A DNA stretch of 64,000 nt. Origin: Doris montereyensis (Eukaryota; Mollusca; Gastropoda; Nudibranchia; Dorididae). Shown piece after piece: positions 34,446 to 48,523 of the stretch; the first letter of the stretch is position 1, and each line of letters starts with the position of its first letter. The stretch spans positions 56,509 to 120,508 of the forward strand of contig JAXRKP010001482.1 of assembly GCA_037039925.1 (NCBI GenBank), in the 5' to 3' direction. A model generated the notes under the pieces. It saw only the letters and a list, made by a program, of their open reading frames with translations. It was not told the origin of the DNA and made no database searches. The translations under genes and the position numbers were made by a program.

Positions 34446-35629
34446 TGTCACGTACCTGTGCCTTTTTCTGCGTACTTAAGACCAGATTTTAGTGAAAGAA
34501 AAAAAACGTGCCATCAAAAATATCATTACATGTACATGTATAACAATAAAAGCCCTGCATGCAAGATCTGCTTTAGTGAGTGTCGTCAAAATTCTCAATA
34601 TTTGGCACCAGTTGAAAGTATCGGAACCTCTATTGCTGTGTTCGATATTTTACTCATCAGTTTACGTCTTGCGACCTCAATACTGCCATGGTGGACTCAC
34701 TGGACTGGCAGATTCCGTCACTTGTTCAAAAGGGATTTTAGGACTGCGAACTGCGTAATTAACTCTTTGGAAGTTATGAAAGTTACTCTTCCTTGAATGG
34801 TATGTGGTATTTTAAGAGTCTGGCGTACGCCTTAAGATCTGATGTCCCATTTGACCCAGAAATGACTGGGGTTTCACAAGGGTTCCCTTCCAACCCCTGA
34901 ATAAAAGTCGCTTATTTATGAATGATTAGTTAAGTATGATGATAGCATAGGTTATAGCTAGGGGCTGTCATTATTCGGACCCGTGTCCCAATAGTGTGGG
35001 TGTTTATTCGACCCACGTGTCCCACTAGTGTGGGTTTTATTCGGACCGGGGTTTTATTGGGACACATAGATCTAGAAACTATGTCTCAAAATATATTTTT
35101 AGAGAATTGAAGTTGAAGACACATAATTTCAGTTTCAATCGTAGCTTAAGCAAGGTCATCTTGACGGCCTTGAGCAGAAGTCGACTTCTATTTCTAGCAG
35201 TCATATTTCGTTCGAAAGAAAAGTAAACGGAAACCTTTCATACCTTCCGGTGAACTCATTTTTGGGAGCACGGTCGCGATTTTTATTACCCATTTTAAGT
35301 ATTTTTTTAATAAGGTAAATAATAACATAAAAGAGAATTAAACTCCACTAGATCTATATCTGATAATTAATACTATTAATGGTCATAAAAGAAAAGGAAT
35401 TAAACTCAGCCTTCTTATTAATTACTTCAATTTAGGGAGACACTGGGTTCAACTTCAGATGGGAGTGTCTACCCCTTTGATCACGTGAAAACCCAGTGAA
35501 AGAAAAGGGGGGGAAAACTGGGCCAGTGAAATAATTCCTCCTGACTATTTGAGAACTTCACAAAAACTGGCGTTTTGATTTTTTTTTTAAACGGAGATGA
35601 CTAATCGTACTATTAATGATGAATAACTG

Positions 35630-35773
<144 letters not shown>

Positions 35774-36514
35774 GAACTGATAGAAAATATACACATTCCA
35801 ACAAGCAAGATATTGCAGTGTCATTAGAATCGGATGTATTGCCGATTACATGGATGACGAATCGAGTAGCGTTTTGTACTCTCCTGTAGTCGAGATAGAT
35901 CGTTCTCGTGATCTAGATATAATATATTCTACTTTCACTGATGACCACACAAGGCATCATTTCATTGTTCTCAGCGTCATTCATTTAATTCATTGCTGAG
36001 AAACCTGACCGCTTTATCGATACTAAAAGGTCACTTATTTGTCAGCCATTGCCACATGCTCAACTTTTTACTCATATAGGATTTTAAAATGAAATTTTAA
36101 CTTGAGAAACAACGTCTTTTACGTGATTATCAACAAAAAATGAAATGATGCATGCCGCACAGATCTAGACCTGAGGATAAATCTTGACACAAGACCAAAG
36201 AATGACAGAAGGATAGAGACACACTTGACAGACACAAGATCGAAAAACAGACAGACTAAGAGAAAACAAGACCAAGAAAGATAGAAAGAGAGAGACACAA
36301 CAAACACATGAGAGAGAGATTTGTAGACACATAAAGATCTAATGTTGAATCGTGAATAGTTCCCATCCACCAAATTCATCTGTCACAGGGGGGCAATAAT
36401 GAAAATGTCAAATTTGATAACAAGGTATTATCATTATATGTTTAGATTTATAAATTAGTCATTACAAAGATACAAAGTCTTTCTTAAATCTCAACTGAGA
36501 TCATGCTAAGGACC

Positions 36515-36660
36515 ATCATTCATCATTAATGTCATTAATGATGAATAATGCCAGGGTCTGTTCATTATAAATGGGGAACCGAATGAGTGACGAGGTCCTT
36601 TCACCGTAAATAATGAATAGTGATGATGTCCATCCGTCATTAATGATGAATAGTGCTGAT
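36515..36660. repeat. palindromic ATTAATGATGAATA repeats
   Basis: CATCATTAATGTCATTAATG and ATTAATGATGAATAGTGCTG occur in direct and inverted order, three to four times. Confidence 0.6.
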
Positions 36661-39629
36661 CAAAAAGCAAAAGGGGGGGGGGGCTGCATAAAAATATAAG
36701 TTTTATAAGGATAGAATAGATACATATTGCTCAATAAAATACTAAATACAACTGATAGTGATAGTAATCACTATTTGGAAGAATTAAACACCAGCTAGCC
36801 ACTTTCTTTAGTGACAATACACTTCCGGGTCAAATGGAATCAATTCTTAAGGAGTGCCAAGAGTCTGTGAAATAGTTCCTCCCTACACTTGTATTCCATC
36901 AAATGATAGCCAACGTCCTCGCCTTGAATGAAAGAAAGTGAGAGAGGAGGGATCTCAACTCTTAACCTTGCTATACCGCCAGCTATTGTGCCAATGGTAA
37001 CTTGGTGTTATAAAATAAAGTGAATGACGTTACAATGAAAACACCCTTTGTCAGAGGGGCTAATCAAGTTTTAGTAGGAAAAATAATGATCACTGACAAT
37101 AGAATGACAAGCGGTGTGTCACCTGATCGAGCACCTAAGAGGCAATATATAATATGTAGGTCATGATTGTCTTTCTAAGATTCTAAGATCATTTTAATAA
37201 AAAAAGTTCACTTCAATAAACACTCAGTAACGGAAAAACCCTGAAACCTAACACTTTTTACAGAAGATACCATTTTAATGTGTAAAGAAATACAATGGGT
37301 GGTCAAGACAGTTCACTTCAGAATGGAAAGAAAATCCTCCCTTACTCAGTAACGGAAGGGTCTATTCTTCGAAGAAAAAAAACACCCTGTCAAAATATAC
37401 ATGTTATATAAGTGTTAATATAAAACCTAACACCTCCTGTCTAATTGGACTACGCCTTTATACTATCCCTTATTACTTAGATCGGTGTGTTCATTCTGCT
37501 CACTTATAATTTTAAGATCCACTAATCTGTGAAGTTAGCAATAATTGGCATCTGGTTTGGAGAGTTTCCTGACTTTTCCTAGTTCTCAATAAGATGTGAA
37601 GTCTGTGTTTGTGTTTCCCGACACCACAATGAGAAAGCTAGTTGCAAGCTTTATTTGAGCCAATGAGTAGGAAATACAATGAAAGTATATGATGCACCAG
37701 CAACAAAAAAACCCTTTTTGACGACAATTCTTTCTTTTCTCAGCTACTCCGTCATCACTCACCCCCCCCCCCCTCTCTAACTATCTACAGTCACATAGAG
37801 CGAGACTAGCACAAACTTGTCTTTATCGATCGATAATTGCTTTCATGTTTGAACTCTACTTAATCATTAGAATGGAAGAGGGACTGTGCCGTAAAGTCAC
37901 TATCATTGTAATGGCTGCCAATTATCTTGTCTTTATTTATTAGAACTTACAGACATGTAAGCCAAAAGATCAATCTAACTGTCTCAGAATCTAACCTGAT
38001 CACAGGACAATCCTGCCGAGAAGTGAAAGAGTAATCCAAAAACAAAATATTCGGATTGAAATTCACACTGTAAAGATCAAAAATATATTTTTTGTCCGAC
38101 CATGAGGTCTCAGACACTGGACTCAAGAATTGCGAAGTAGGAAAATTCAGGTATTTTTCAACTGTTTTTTTCAGCCTGTTCATTTGTAGACATAGTCCTA
38201 GTGGATTCAATTATAATATAATATTGTTTTATTTTAGAATATAATAATATTAATTGAAACAAATTTTAATGTTTTTTATATCTGCGATGTCAAAGCTATA
38301 CATGGACCAAATATTATATGAATTATGTACATAGATTGTATCTATTGAATTGAATTGAATACATTTTATTATCCACAAAGGGTGTTGCAGTGAGTACTAT
38401 ACGATGTACAATTAAGTATTATTCTACAATTACAATGAAACATTCAATTGTACAGTACAAGAGTAATTGCCACGTGAACATAATAATTAATACACAATTA
38501 TCATGCATGGATCAATATAAACATGACAGTGACAACAACGATGACAGTCATAGATGTGATCATGATGGTATGTAGATTGTAAGATGTTTTTAATAAATTT
38601 AGAAGATAGGTTATTTTCGGTATCGATGCAATTGAATCAACAGTCATTGTGTCATTCTTTTATTTCACGATTTTCTGAATTTTGTGTGGTGTGGGCCATC
38701 TACTGGTGGTAGACAGTCGGACTTTGCAACTCTGAGACGTTGTTTACTAATTGTTTATTTCTAGATTTCATCAAACATCTTCTGAGATGTAAATGAAATT
38801 TGAACGCAAATCCTGTGACAGAGCAGTGTGTTGTGTTTACGGGATAACCGCCTTAGTATCACATCACCTGTTCTCAGACAATCTTGTATCACGCCTCTTC
38901 CTTGATAATCCCGTATCACCTATTCCCTGATAATAATGTACATTACACCTGTTCACCGATAATCTTATATCACCTTTTTACCTTTCATGCTTCAGAATCT
39001 GGGAAAGGCAATCAAGCTGCGGCTTTCTCTGGGCCCAAAGACCTGGAAGGAACTTTTTATTTTCAATTACATCATACACGTTTTATATTGAAAAATGTTT
39101 TTCTGTGAATACACACATTATAATGGCAGATAAATAATACCATACACAAGGATTGCACACATACTTCTAAAATATGTACATGTTAATAGGTTGCATTGTA
39201 TCTCAAGAAGCAGAAAAATCAGTGTGTTTTTACTCAAAACGAGATTCAAAAATTACCTGTGTGGCAATTTATGGACTTTGGTTTAAGAAAGGACCATATT
39301 GAAGAAACTATTAGCACAAATAGATATATTACGGGCATCTGTGGTCAAAAACACTCGGAAAATTATTTAATCTACATAAATGCTTTCAGGGATTAGATCT
39401 GCATGAACATGTCGACTTGAAACGGTCCCGTCCGCCATTTCTCTCAACCCGGTGGAACATTAAAAACTAGGAAAGAGCAACTTTGATTTTGTCTTTGTAA
39501 TGTTTGTGTTCAATCGGCTGTAGGGTAGGCTAGAATCAACGGGTAGATGATATACTATGGATAGAATTGATTATAGATGTAGGTCACATTTGTATTGTAA
39601 AGTGCCTTGAAACTATTTTGCGTGGAAAG

Positions 39630-39795
<166 letters not shown>

Positions 39796-39875
39796 TTCCT
39801 GCATAAATTTACATTTGTTTCATTGCAATTGCAACAATCTTTCTCTCTGTTTCACTTTTCATGTTTCGTTAACAG

Positions 39876-41499
39876 CAACATCTTCGACAATGAAGCAAAA
39901 TGTTGATAGAAAGGAAGAAACACCCGCAGCACCTCAGATCTCTTCCCAGGCCTACAAGAAATACTTGGAGGAGATGGAGTTCAAAATTCGTTACATCAAA
40001 AACGATATAGAATTCAAGCAAGAGCAGATGAAGAAAAGAAAGACCACCGGTGTAGCCCCAAGCAATCAAAATCAGAATAAAAATTCACTTCAACTGAGTG
40101 GAACGCCTGTGCCAAACAATAGGAAGGTAATAGCCCTTCTTACACTTACAGTAAGGAAACGGGCTCATTAGGAAACGCTGTGCAGATATATCAGGGAAAG
40201 TCGATTCCTGACAGAACTGATTCTCAGCCTCTTCCTCACTTGCCGGTGCAAAAGAGTGCTTTGGAAAGATTGAAGCCACTTCTCTCACAACGGAAATAAA
40301 AGTGCGGTATAAAGAAAAGGAATTTAAGAGTGATTCTCCCCATCTGAAGCTGAAAAGCATCCAAATGATGTTAGTGATATAAGACTGCCCGCCCTTCACA
40401 GTGTCACAGATTAGGTTCTTCTACCTCTTTCCCAGCTCAGCAGGTTGACGTTAGAGCTGTGATTGCCCCACGCCATGCGTCACAACAAAGTGTAGAATCG
40501 TACCAGCCGCCTACTACTCTACCGCATCGTGGTTTACCCAAACATGTGAGGACGGTGATCGTTCCGCCGAAAAAGTAAAAGCAACGCAGTCGACCCATGA
40601 ACCGAACGTTGAGAAACCAGAGCCTTCCGTGAGACATGTCATGACAAAATCATCAAACCAGTTAGTCTTCATACCATACAGCCTTCTTCCTGTCCAGGTA
40701 CGTCACTTTCCAGCTCTTCCATGATTTCCATGACATCACAGACATCTCCTCCTTCAAAATATAAATATGTCGCTAAAAAGTCGATGGGATCCGACAGCAT
40801 TAACAGTTTCTCCATCTCACAGCCAACGTATTGTCTTACGCCTTCTGTTGCCCCCTTGACATCTTCATCCACCGTACCAAGTGCACCGCCTGTTGTTCAA
40901 AGTCGGACAGTTCTCAAGAGGCAAACTTCAGGTGAATCTAGAACGTTGAAAAAAATTACTCCTTTGAAGGTCAAAACGGCAGCAAAACTTGTTTCAAAAT
41001 ACAAGCTCAAACGTCTTTCTCCTACCTCAGCGTCTAAAATGGCACCTCAGTTCTGCGCCCAGAGTACCTCGTTTCTTGATCGCAGAGGAAAACACAATAT
41101 AATTCCTTTGCCCTCACGTCTTCCAAAGCCGCTAGAGTTAATCTGTTCAAGCTGGACAAAAGGAAAGTGGCAGCCGATGTGTCAAATAGTCATCTTGATG
41201 CATCAGAAACCCACCAACCGCTGGCAAACAAATCATGGCCCCTTAAGCTGCTAGATCAGAATCACAACAACAGGAAATCGAAGAGCAGATTCAGCCTCAA
41301 GTATATAAATTCACCCATTTCCAAATTCTGGTTGAGGCGAGACGGTATCAATCACGTCTCAGCACTTCACAGAGCAGGCAGACACAAATGGGCAAGTATC
41401 GATGTGAGAAACCAACCCGTGAAGGCCAAACTGGCGGCAAAGAGATACGCCGCCTGGCGCCCTTCCGTTGGAAATCCTCCTCCAAACCAAATGCTTCAG
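39876..41499 (+). CDS. ZC3H3: ZC3H3 large N-terminal exon (frame-broken)
   Basis: The exon follows an acceptor ending TTAACAG at 39875 and ends at a GTAATT donor at 41500. The likely start is ATG at 39890. The N-terminus has the helical stretch YKKYLEEMEFKIRYIKND, like the short coiled N-terminus of vertebrate ZC3H3. Coding-like text continues through the exon only if the frame is changed near 40135, 40295, 40355, 40400, 40575, 40650, 41095 and between 41300 and 41450. Frame-defining segments include SLGNAVQIYQGKSIPDRT (about 40170), VDVRAVIAPRHASQQSVE (about 40445), SKYKYVAKKSMGSDS (about 40755), SKYKLKRLSPTSAS (about 41000), ARVNLFKLDKRKVA (about 41135) and LAPFRWKSSSKPNAS (end). The final frame joins correctly to the next exon (phase 1). 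Either the assembly lacks bases here or this part of the gene is decaying. Confidence 0.8.
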
Positions 41500-44400
41500 G
41501 TAATTCATCTGGCTCAAGGGTACTGATATTATTTTCATTGTGGCATGATTGTAATTCTAATGCAGGATAAATGACATATTAGTAATAAAAAAAAATATTA
41601 AAGCACCATGGGAACAAAGACGAGACAACAACTGCTATCACATGGCTAACTGTGTAACATGTGTTTTCCTAAATGACAGTACCTACCATGTTTTCGACCC
41701 ACGGACGATGTTTTCTCATGAGCTATGTATCCCATTCTCACCTTTCATGACATTAATGACAATGTTTATAAATGCCTGTAAAGTAGCCGTTCTTTTCTGA
41801 CCCTGGCGCCCTTCCGTTGGAAATCCTCCTCCAAACCAAATGCTTCAGGTAATTCATCTGGCTCAAGGGTACTGATATTATTTTCATTGTGGCATGATTG
41901 TAATTGTTATGCAGGATAAATGACATATTAGTAATAAAAAAAAATTATTAAAGCACCATGGGAACAAAGACGAGACAACTGCTATCACATGGCTAACTGT
42001 GTAACATGTGTTTTCCTAAATGACAGTACCTACCATGTTTTCGATCCACGAACGATGTTTTTTCTTATGAGCTATGTATCCCATTCTCACCTTTCATGAC
42101 ATTAATGACAATGTTTATAAATGCCTGTATAGTTGCCGTTCTTTTCTGACCCTATAAATAGCCTTGTTTGCTTTCATTAAAACATTAGCACTGCTTACAT
42201 CAACCAGTTCACGTTGTTGTTTAGATTTAGACAGAAATCTCACTATTATCATCATCTCCGAGTGGGCGGTTGGCGGGTGCTGCCGGTGAGTCCTACTTCT
42301 TTCTTTCACTCTATTACCTATACCTTTTACTTTCACATTACTGTTTCCTCTTAATTATTGATTCACCCTGAGATTATAGTGTATGGTGGGAGGGTAAATT
42401 TTAATGAAAGAAAGAAAAAAGTCCTGCCTGAAACGTTTGCAGCGAGTTCTCGTACAGATTATTCTCAGTTTTTACGTGCTTTGTTCCCCCCCTCCAGATG
42501 CCAATGTTTCTCAATTCAAATGGTCACAAAGCCAGGATCCGCAGTACAAACTACGCAAGCTCCTTCATGTTCAGTCACAAAAACCTGCTGTAAGGTCAGT
42601 GATTGTGGGAACATTTTTCATTTGCGGCAGACTTTTCGAAATATAAATAAACGCAAATCACACAATGCTAAACAAGCAGAATGTATTCCTACATGATGAA
42701 ATCTTTTTTAACAGGTTAGATTTTGCCAAATAGCCATCTACTCTTCCATGACATTGGGGTTTTTTGTTTCCTTTCTTTTTCTTTCACTTTATGTACATGT
42801 AGAATATATTATATATTCAAATTGTGTAAGGTTTTTCTTTTCCATACATAGATTGTAATTACATTTATTTCATTTGTTGTTGTTTTGTTTTGTTTTTTTC
42901 TCACTGTACAAAGAGTATTTTAAAATTTTAGACTTTTTTTTTCTTCCCCTGTCTGGAAGCGTTTGTTTTGTGTTATTTTCCCGCCATTTACCAAACGATT
43001 TGTATTATATTTGGCACACAGGTTCCTCTTGTCAATGTTAATAGAATGACAGGGGTTTTGTTTGATATCTTGTAAACTTTTTGAGAATTTTTGTTTGTTT
43101 GTAATAAAAATGCCATTTTTGTATATTCACGATAGATTCATTTAAAAAAACTATCCAAAATATTTTAAAAACGACGTTACTCTTTAGATATTGAATGGAA
43201 AAGACGATCAGCACAGGTTTTGAGTGATTTTCTTCATAACTAAGGGAGGAAGTAGATTTCGAAAATTGGGTCAAAATCCAAGATGGCGGGCGTTTCTATG
43301 GCAACCAAGGCCGCTACAAAGTTTTCAAAGATATAGGATGACTGTACATACTGAAAGCAAAAACCCAAACTCAAAAGCCCCAAAAATCACTTCGAAAATG
43401 GTATGACAAGATTATATCACGTTTACAGCCGTTTGAAACTTGGAATTCCCAAAGCTATCTGTGCCTAAGTCCATGATCTTCGGCATTTTTTTCCAAATGA
43501 CGTAATTGTGACATAGGCACACTATTGAAATGACCCCTTCAATTTGAAAAGGATGATCTGTTTTATCTGGATTTTGCTCTTTGAATAACATCTTTCTTGT
43601 TTCGTTTCTCTGCTCTTTCAGATATCATCATTCGAATGTGCCATACGTGTCCAGACACTCGCAGAGATCTGCGAAACTGATTATGATTGGTGGCGTCGTG
43701 TACAGGTCGTCACTCACGTGCCTGAAACGGGCGAGTCAAGTCAATAAGGGAAAGGAATCGAGGTTACTCAGTCACCAGCTAGCACTTGAGACAAAAAAGT
43801 CAGTGACCCTAAGGAGTAAGTTGTGCAGCTCTTTCTAATTCTATCATGTAAAGTCAGTATATGATATTACTGGGGTTAGGTTTTTTTAAATTTGGAAAGG
43901 TCATTCCCATGGTTATTTTAAAGCCTTCTCTTGTCTTTTTGGTTTTGTTTAAACTTTTTTTGGTTTTCTTTCCAGTCTAAGATGGCGCACTACATACCTT
44001 GGTCAGGGTTTGAAAATAATTTTAAAAAACACTCCACAATGTGCCAGACATTTTCATTAAATGAGTAGCAGTCCATTGCCTAAATCTTAAATTTTATGAA
44101 TTTTTTTCTCTCCAAAGAAATTTGATTTGATTGATTTACCCACATTCACAACTAAGGTGATCTTGAGGTTTTTGGTAGGATTTCAAATTTTGCCCGTACT
44201 GCCCTGTAAACAGCCAAGGGATCTTTAACGTGCACAGAGTGTTGTGATCTGCAAACAGGGCCTCCTTTTTATCGTTTGTCTCTGATGGGATTAGGTGTTT
44301 CGAGATTTTGCTTGAAAAAACTTGAGAAAATATTTCAACAGTTGGCGGGGCTTGAACCGACTACCTTTTGGTTGAGAGGCCGACACCTTGCCTCTGGACT

Positions 44401-47400
44401 ACTGAGTCCTCTTCAAAGAAAAGCAAGGTAATCAAACTGTGGATAAGAACATCAAGATTCGATTGTTTCCTTTTTGTCGACGTATTGAAAACAGTGTCCT
44501 TCTGTTTTGTGTACGGTTGGCAGGGGCTACTGTTAGGTTCTACTACTTTCCTTTCACGCTTTCGCCGACTTTCATCTTACTGTTTCTTCTCATGTACACC
44601 CTGAGATCATCGCTTTCAGTGGTCGGGGAAGTTTTAATGATACAAACAAGCCATATAATATATGTTTCATTTTGTCCTCTTATGAATTTCAGACTCGAAG
44701 CCTCACAATGTTAAACTGATACGTCTGAGAGGTGTTCGTTATCATACGGACGCAAGGGGTAAAAAGCTCTGCCGTGTGTCTGGATCAGGGTCTGAGAAAG
44801 GTAAGAAAGAGAGGTTGATAGGAAGTGAAACTCATCTTGGCTGACCACAGTAAAAAAATTCTCGACGCCATTATTTTAATTCGTTTCTCCCTTTCTTCAC
44901 CATACGAAATTATGATTCCATCTATTTACAAAATTAACATTCCACTTTATTGTATTCATGTATTATGACCTCTTTAACATTATGAGAGTGAGAGGCCTAT
45001 GAGTGAATGAGAGAGAGAGAGAGAGAGAGCATAAATTTATATTATATTATATTTGTTAGTTTTTCTGTTGTGATTATTACTACGATGGATGTGTGATGTT
45101 TTCATTGACCGGCAGAAAATGTCGCTAGGTCTTTGAGACCTGCATGTGCCAGCTAGCTACACCCCACATTTAAAAAAAAGAAAAAAAAAAAAGAAGTAAT
45201 CGGAAGACACTCGGTGATGATTTCATAGCCAAAAAGTTTCGATGCTTTAGAAAAATTAAAAGATTTTAAATTTTATATAACAAGTGTTTTTCTTCTTACC
45301 AGGTGTTTTTACAACCAACCAGAAACAAATCAGTCTAGGCATAGAGAACCCAAGGGACATTTATAAAAAGGTTGCTGCCAGGTAAGGACTTTATCATCTA
45401 TATATGATTGTCAGTAGTAGTAGTATTATTATTTTTTTTTATTAAAATCATAATTATTTATGTTATGACTCAATACTATTAACATTGTTGTCATGATTTT
45501 TTACATTCCTTTAAAAAGACAATTTGAACCACTACCATTGGACTCAGCATGTCCCTATTTCTGCGTATAATTAATATCATATTGTCATTATTTTTATTAT
45601 TATTATTACTAGCTGTAGGCGCTTGACGTTGCTGCGTTAACCGATTAAATTGTAAATCAAATTTTTGTCTGCGTCTTCGAATTGAACAACAAATACAAGT
45701 TACACTATTGGATTCCATAAGTAGCTATTACCCCTAGAAAATTGTGTGTACAGTACAAACTTTGACAAATCTTGATGGTTTCAAAAACATTGCTACAAAA
45801 CTTAAAAACCAAATCCAAGCCCAAACTAAAAGAATGATAGTAATTAAAAAAAAAAAAAAATGTAAAAGAAAAACTCGACTTCTGGATTCGAACACGAACC
45901 GACGGAATCATAATGCACCGGCCACGCTACTCTAACCATTGGGACATTGCGGCAGATGCTGCTTCGACGTTAAAAGGTTATGACTTCAGAGTGACTGCTA
46001 ACATAGATCTTTTGTTTTGCTTTTCTTGTCTTTGAACCACATGATATAAGCTCTAGATCTAGAGATGAAGATTGCGATCTTTCGATCGATGATGATCAAT
46101 GTTTCATTTATATATTTATGCCATGTTCTGCAAATAGAATCTAGAGTTAAATCTAGATCTAGAACTACGCGTATCTGGAACTAGGTCATTTTGTTGATCA
46201 TGATTATGACTTGAAAAATAGGCTACAGAGCAATTATAATGGCGCTAGGAAGAGGCTGAAAGGGATCCCATTTTTGACCTCATTTTAAATTGTAGAACTT
46301 TTGAAAATTAAATCAAATTAGCCTGAAAGTTTAAAAACGATTGGTTGCGTACACTGCACTAATACATTTTGCAACTTTATAATTTATCAAGATGTTCAGT
46401 CAGTGAGCCTGCACTTGTGTGGGGATACAGACTATATATAAATTCGTCTTTTTCTTTATCTTTTAAAGTCTTTGAGTAGTGGAAGCCGTGCCAGATAAAT
46501 ATTCTCTTTTTTTTTTTACTTCTATGTATGTCGTGTTGAATTTTTCATTTGTTTTTTGCACTCACATATTGCTACGAATCCGTTGTGATTTGTGACATGT
46601 TTTACTTATTTATGTGTCATCAGCCGCGCTCTTCAACGAAGTCTGGCCTACGTGGCTGCGAAACACAGGAAGGACAACCGACTGAAAAAGGGAAAGCCGC
46701 GGAACTGCATGTTTTTCTGTCGTTTCGGAAAGTGCCACCGAAGAGAGGCCTGCCCGTACGTCCATGACATCAACAAGGTTGTCGTGTGCACAAGGTAAGG
46801 CCTGGTGTTCACGTATGTACAGGAGGGGATCCGGTGGTCTAGAGGCAAAGTGTCAGCCTCTCGACCGAAAGATCAGATCGTGCCGGGCAGATCGGCAACT
46901 CTCTTGGTAGGCTCTACTTCTTTCCTTTCATTCTTTCATATCTTGGATGTTTCTATCTCTTAATTCACCCTGAGATCACTACATGTGGTGGATGGAGTAT
47001 ATTCCAACCAAACCAAACCTGCCGTCTCTTTACTATTTATCATTGTTTTAGAATTTATTGTTTCTTTGTCTCCTTGTTGTTAATGAAAGGTGCACGGCCC
47101 GAAAGGTTCTCTGTGCTGTCCTGTTGTCTTTCTGTTAGATCTTTCATTTCTATTTCATATTCCTCTTCGTAACGTGGGCGGTTGACAGGATTTTCTGGTA
47201 GGTCCCGCTTCTTTCCTTTCACCCCTTCACTTATCTTTCATCTTGCTGTTTCCTCTTAATCCACCCTGAGATGACGGCAAATGGCGGACAGGGTTAATTT
47301 CAATGAATGAACGAGTCAATCTAACCTCTTCATTAGTTATCTGGTGGGCAGTTGGCAGGGTCCTTCACTTTCTTAGTCTCACCTTTCATCTCGCGCTATT

Positions 47401-48490
47401 TCCTCTTTATTAACCCTGAGATCACTGCATATGGTGAACAGGGGTATATTTCGATGAAACAAAGAAACAAAATCATTAGTTCCCGGGCCCGCTGCAGTAA
47501 TAAAGTCCTTTTGTCGTCAGATTCTTGAGAGGAAAATGTGACGGCGTCGGCTGTCTCTTCTCTCACGATGCATCGGTTCACAAAATGCCGGTGTGTCTGT
47601 TCTACCTGCAAGGGTTGTGTGCCCGTGAGGACTGTCTTTACTTGCACGTCAACGTGAGCCAGGACGCCCCGCCTTGCAAGGACTTCCTGCAGGGCTATTG
47701 CGCTCTGGGAAAAAGGTGATGTACAGATTTGAGTGTGTTGTTGTAATGATGATGATAAATGACATTAGCTGGGCTTTTTTTTTGTGTGTGTAGTCTTGTG
47801 GAATCAAGTGTGATATGGGACGTCCTTAAGATTATCGGAAAAAGACAAAAAGATTTGATATACTATCAAACCTCGATATGCCGTCAACTCTTGTGCCATT
47901 GGTAACTTAATGAATAATAGTAAATGGCACATATGTAGCACTTTACACCGTAGAAAACCAGCTCTAAGCGCTTTACAATGGCAGCAAAACAACATAGCAA
48001 TAATAATGTATAAATCATGTACAGAGTAGGATAAAACATAGTCATGATCAAATGCCTTACTGCGTAGAAAGATGGCATTTTAGTCCTGATTTAAAAGCTG
48101 TTAGTGAATTAGAACACCTAATCTGTGGGGGGGGGAGAGTTCCAGAAATGGGAAACCGAGAATTCAAAAGATTGTTCACCGATTTTGCGATTATTGTAGG
48201 TTTGACTAAGAGAGTTTTGTCATTATTTTATCTTGGGTTTCTTGTCCGGGTATAGATTTTCAAAAGGTCTTTGATGTGAATGGGACTGTCACTGTTGAGA
48301 ACTCGGCGTTATAAAGGAGTGAAGTTATGACAAAAACGCCGTTAGCCCGCATTGTAACATGGGAAGTAATCAATGTCGATGTAAAGGACAATGTCATGTA
48401 GATTTACAAGAACCATGGAAAAGTTAAATCTGACAATACAATGGCGGCCCACTGCATGTAAAAATGCGACTGTTGTACAATGTATTAATG

Positions 48491-48523
<33 letters not shown>

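Noticed and set aside
34458..34796. 112-codon open frame on +
   Set aside because: No recognisable domain or homology and no splice support; overlapping frames are similarly open.
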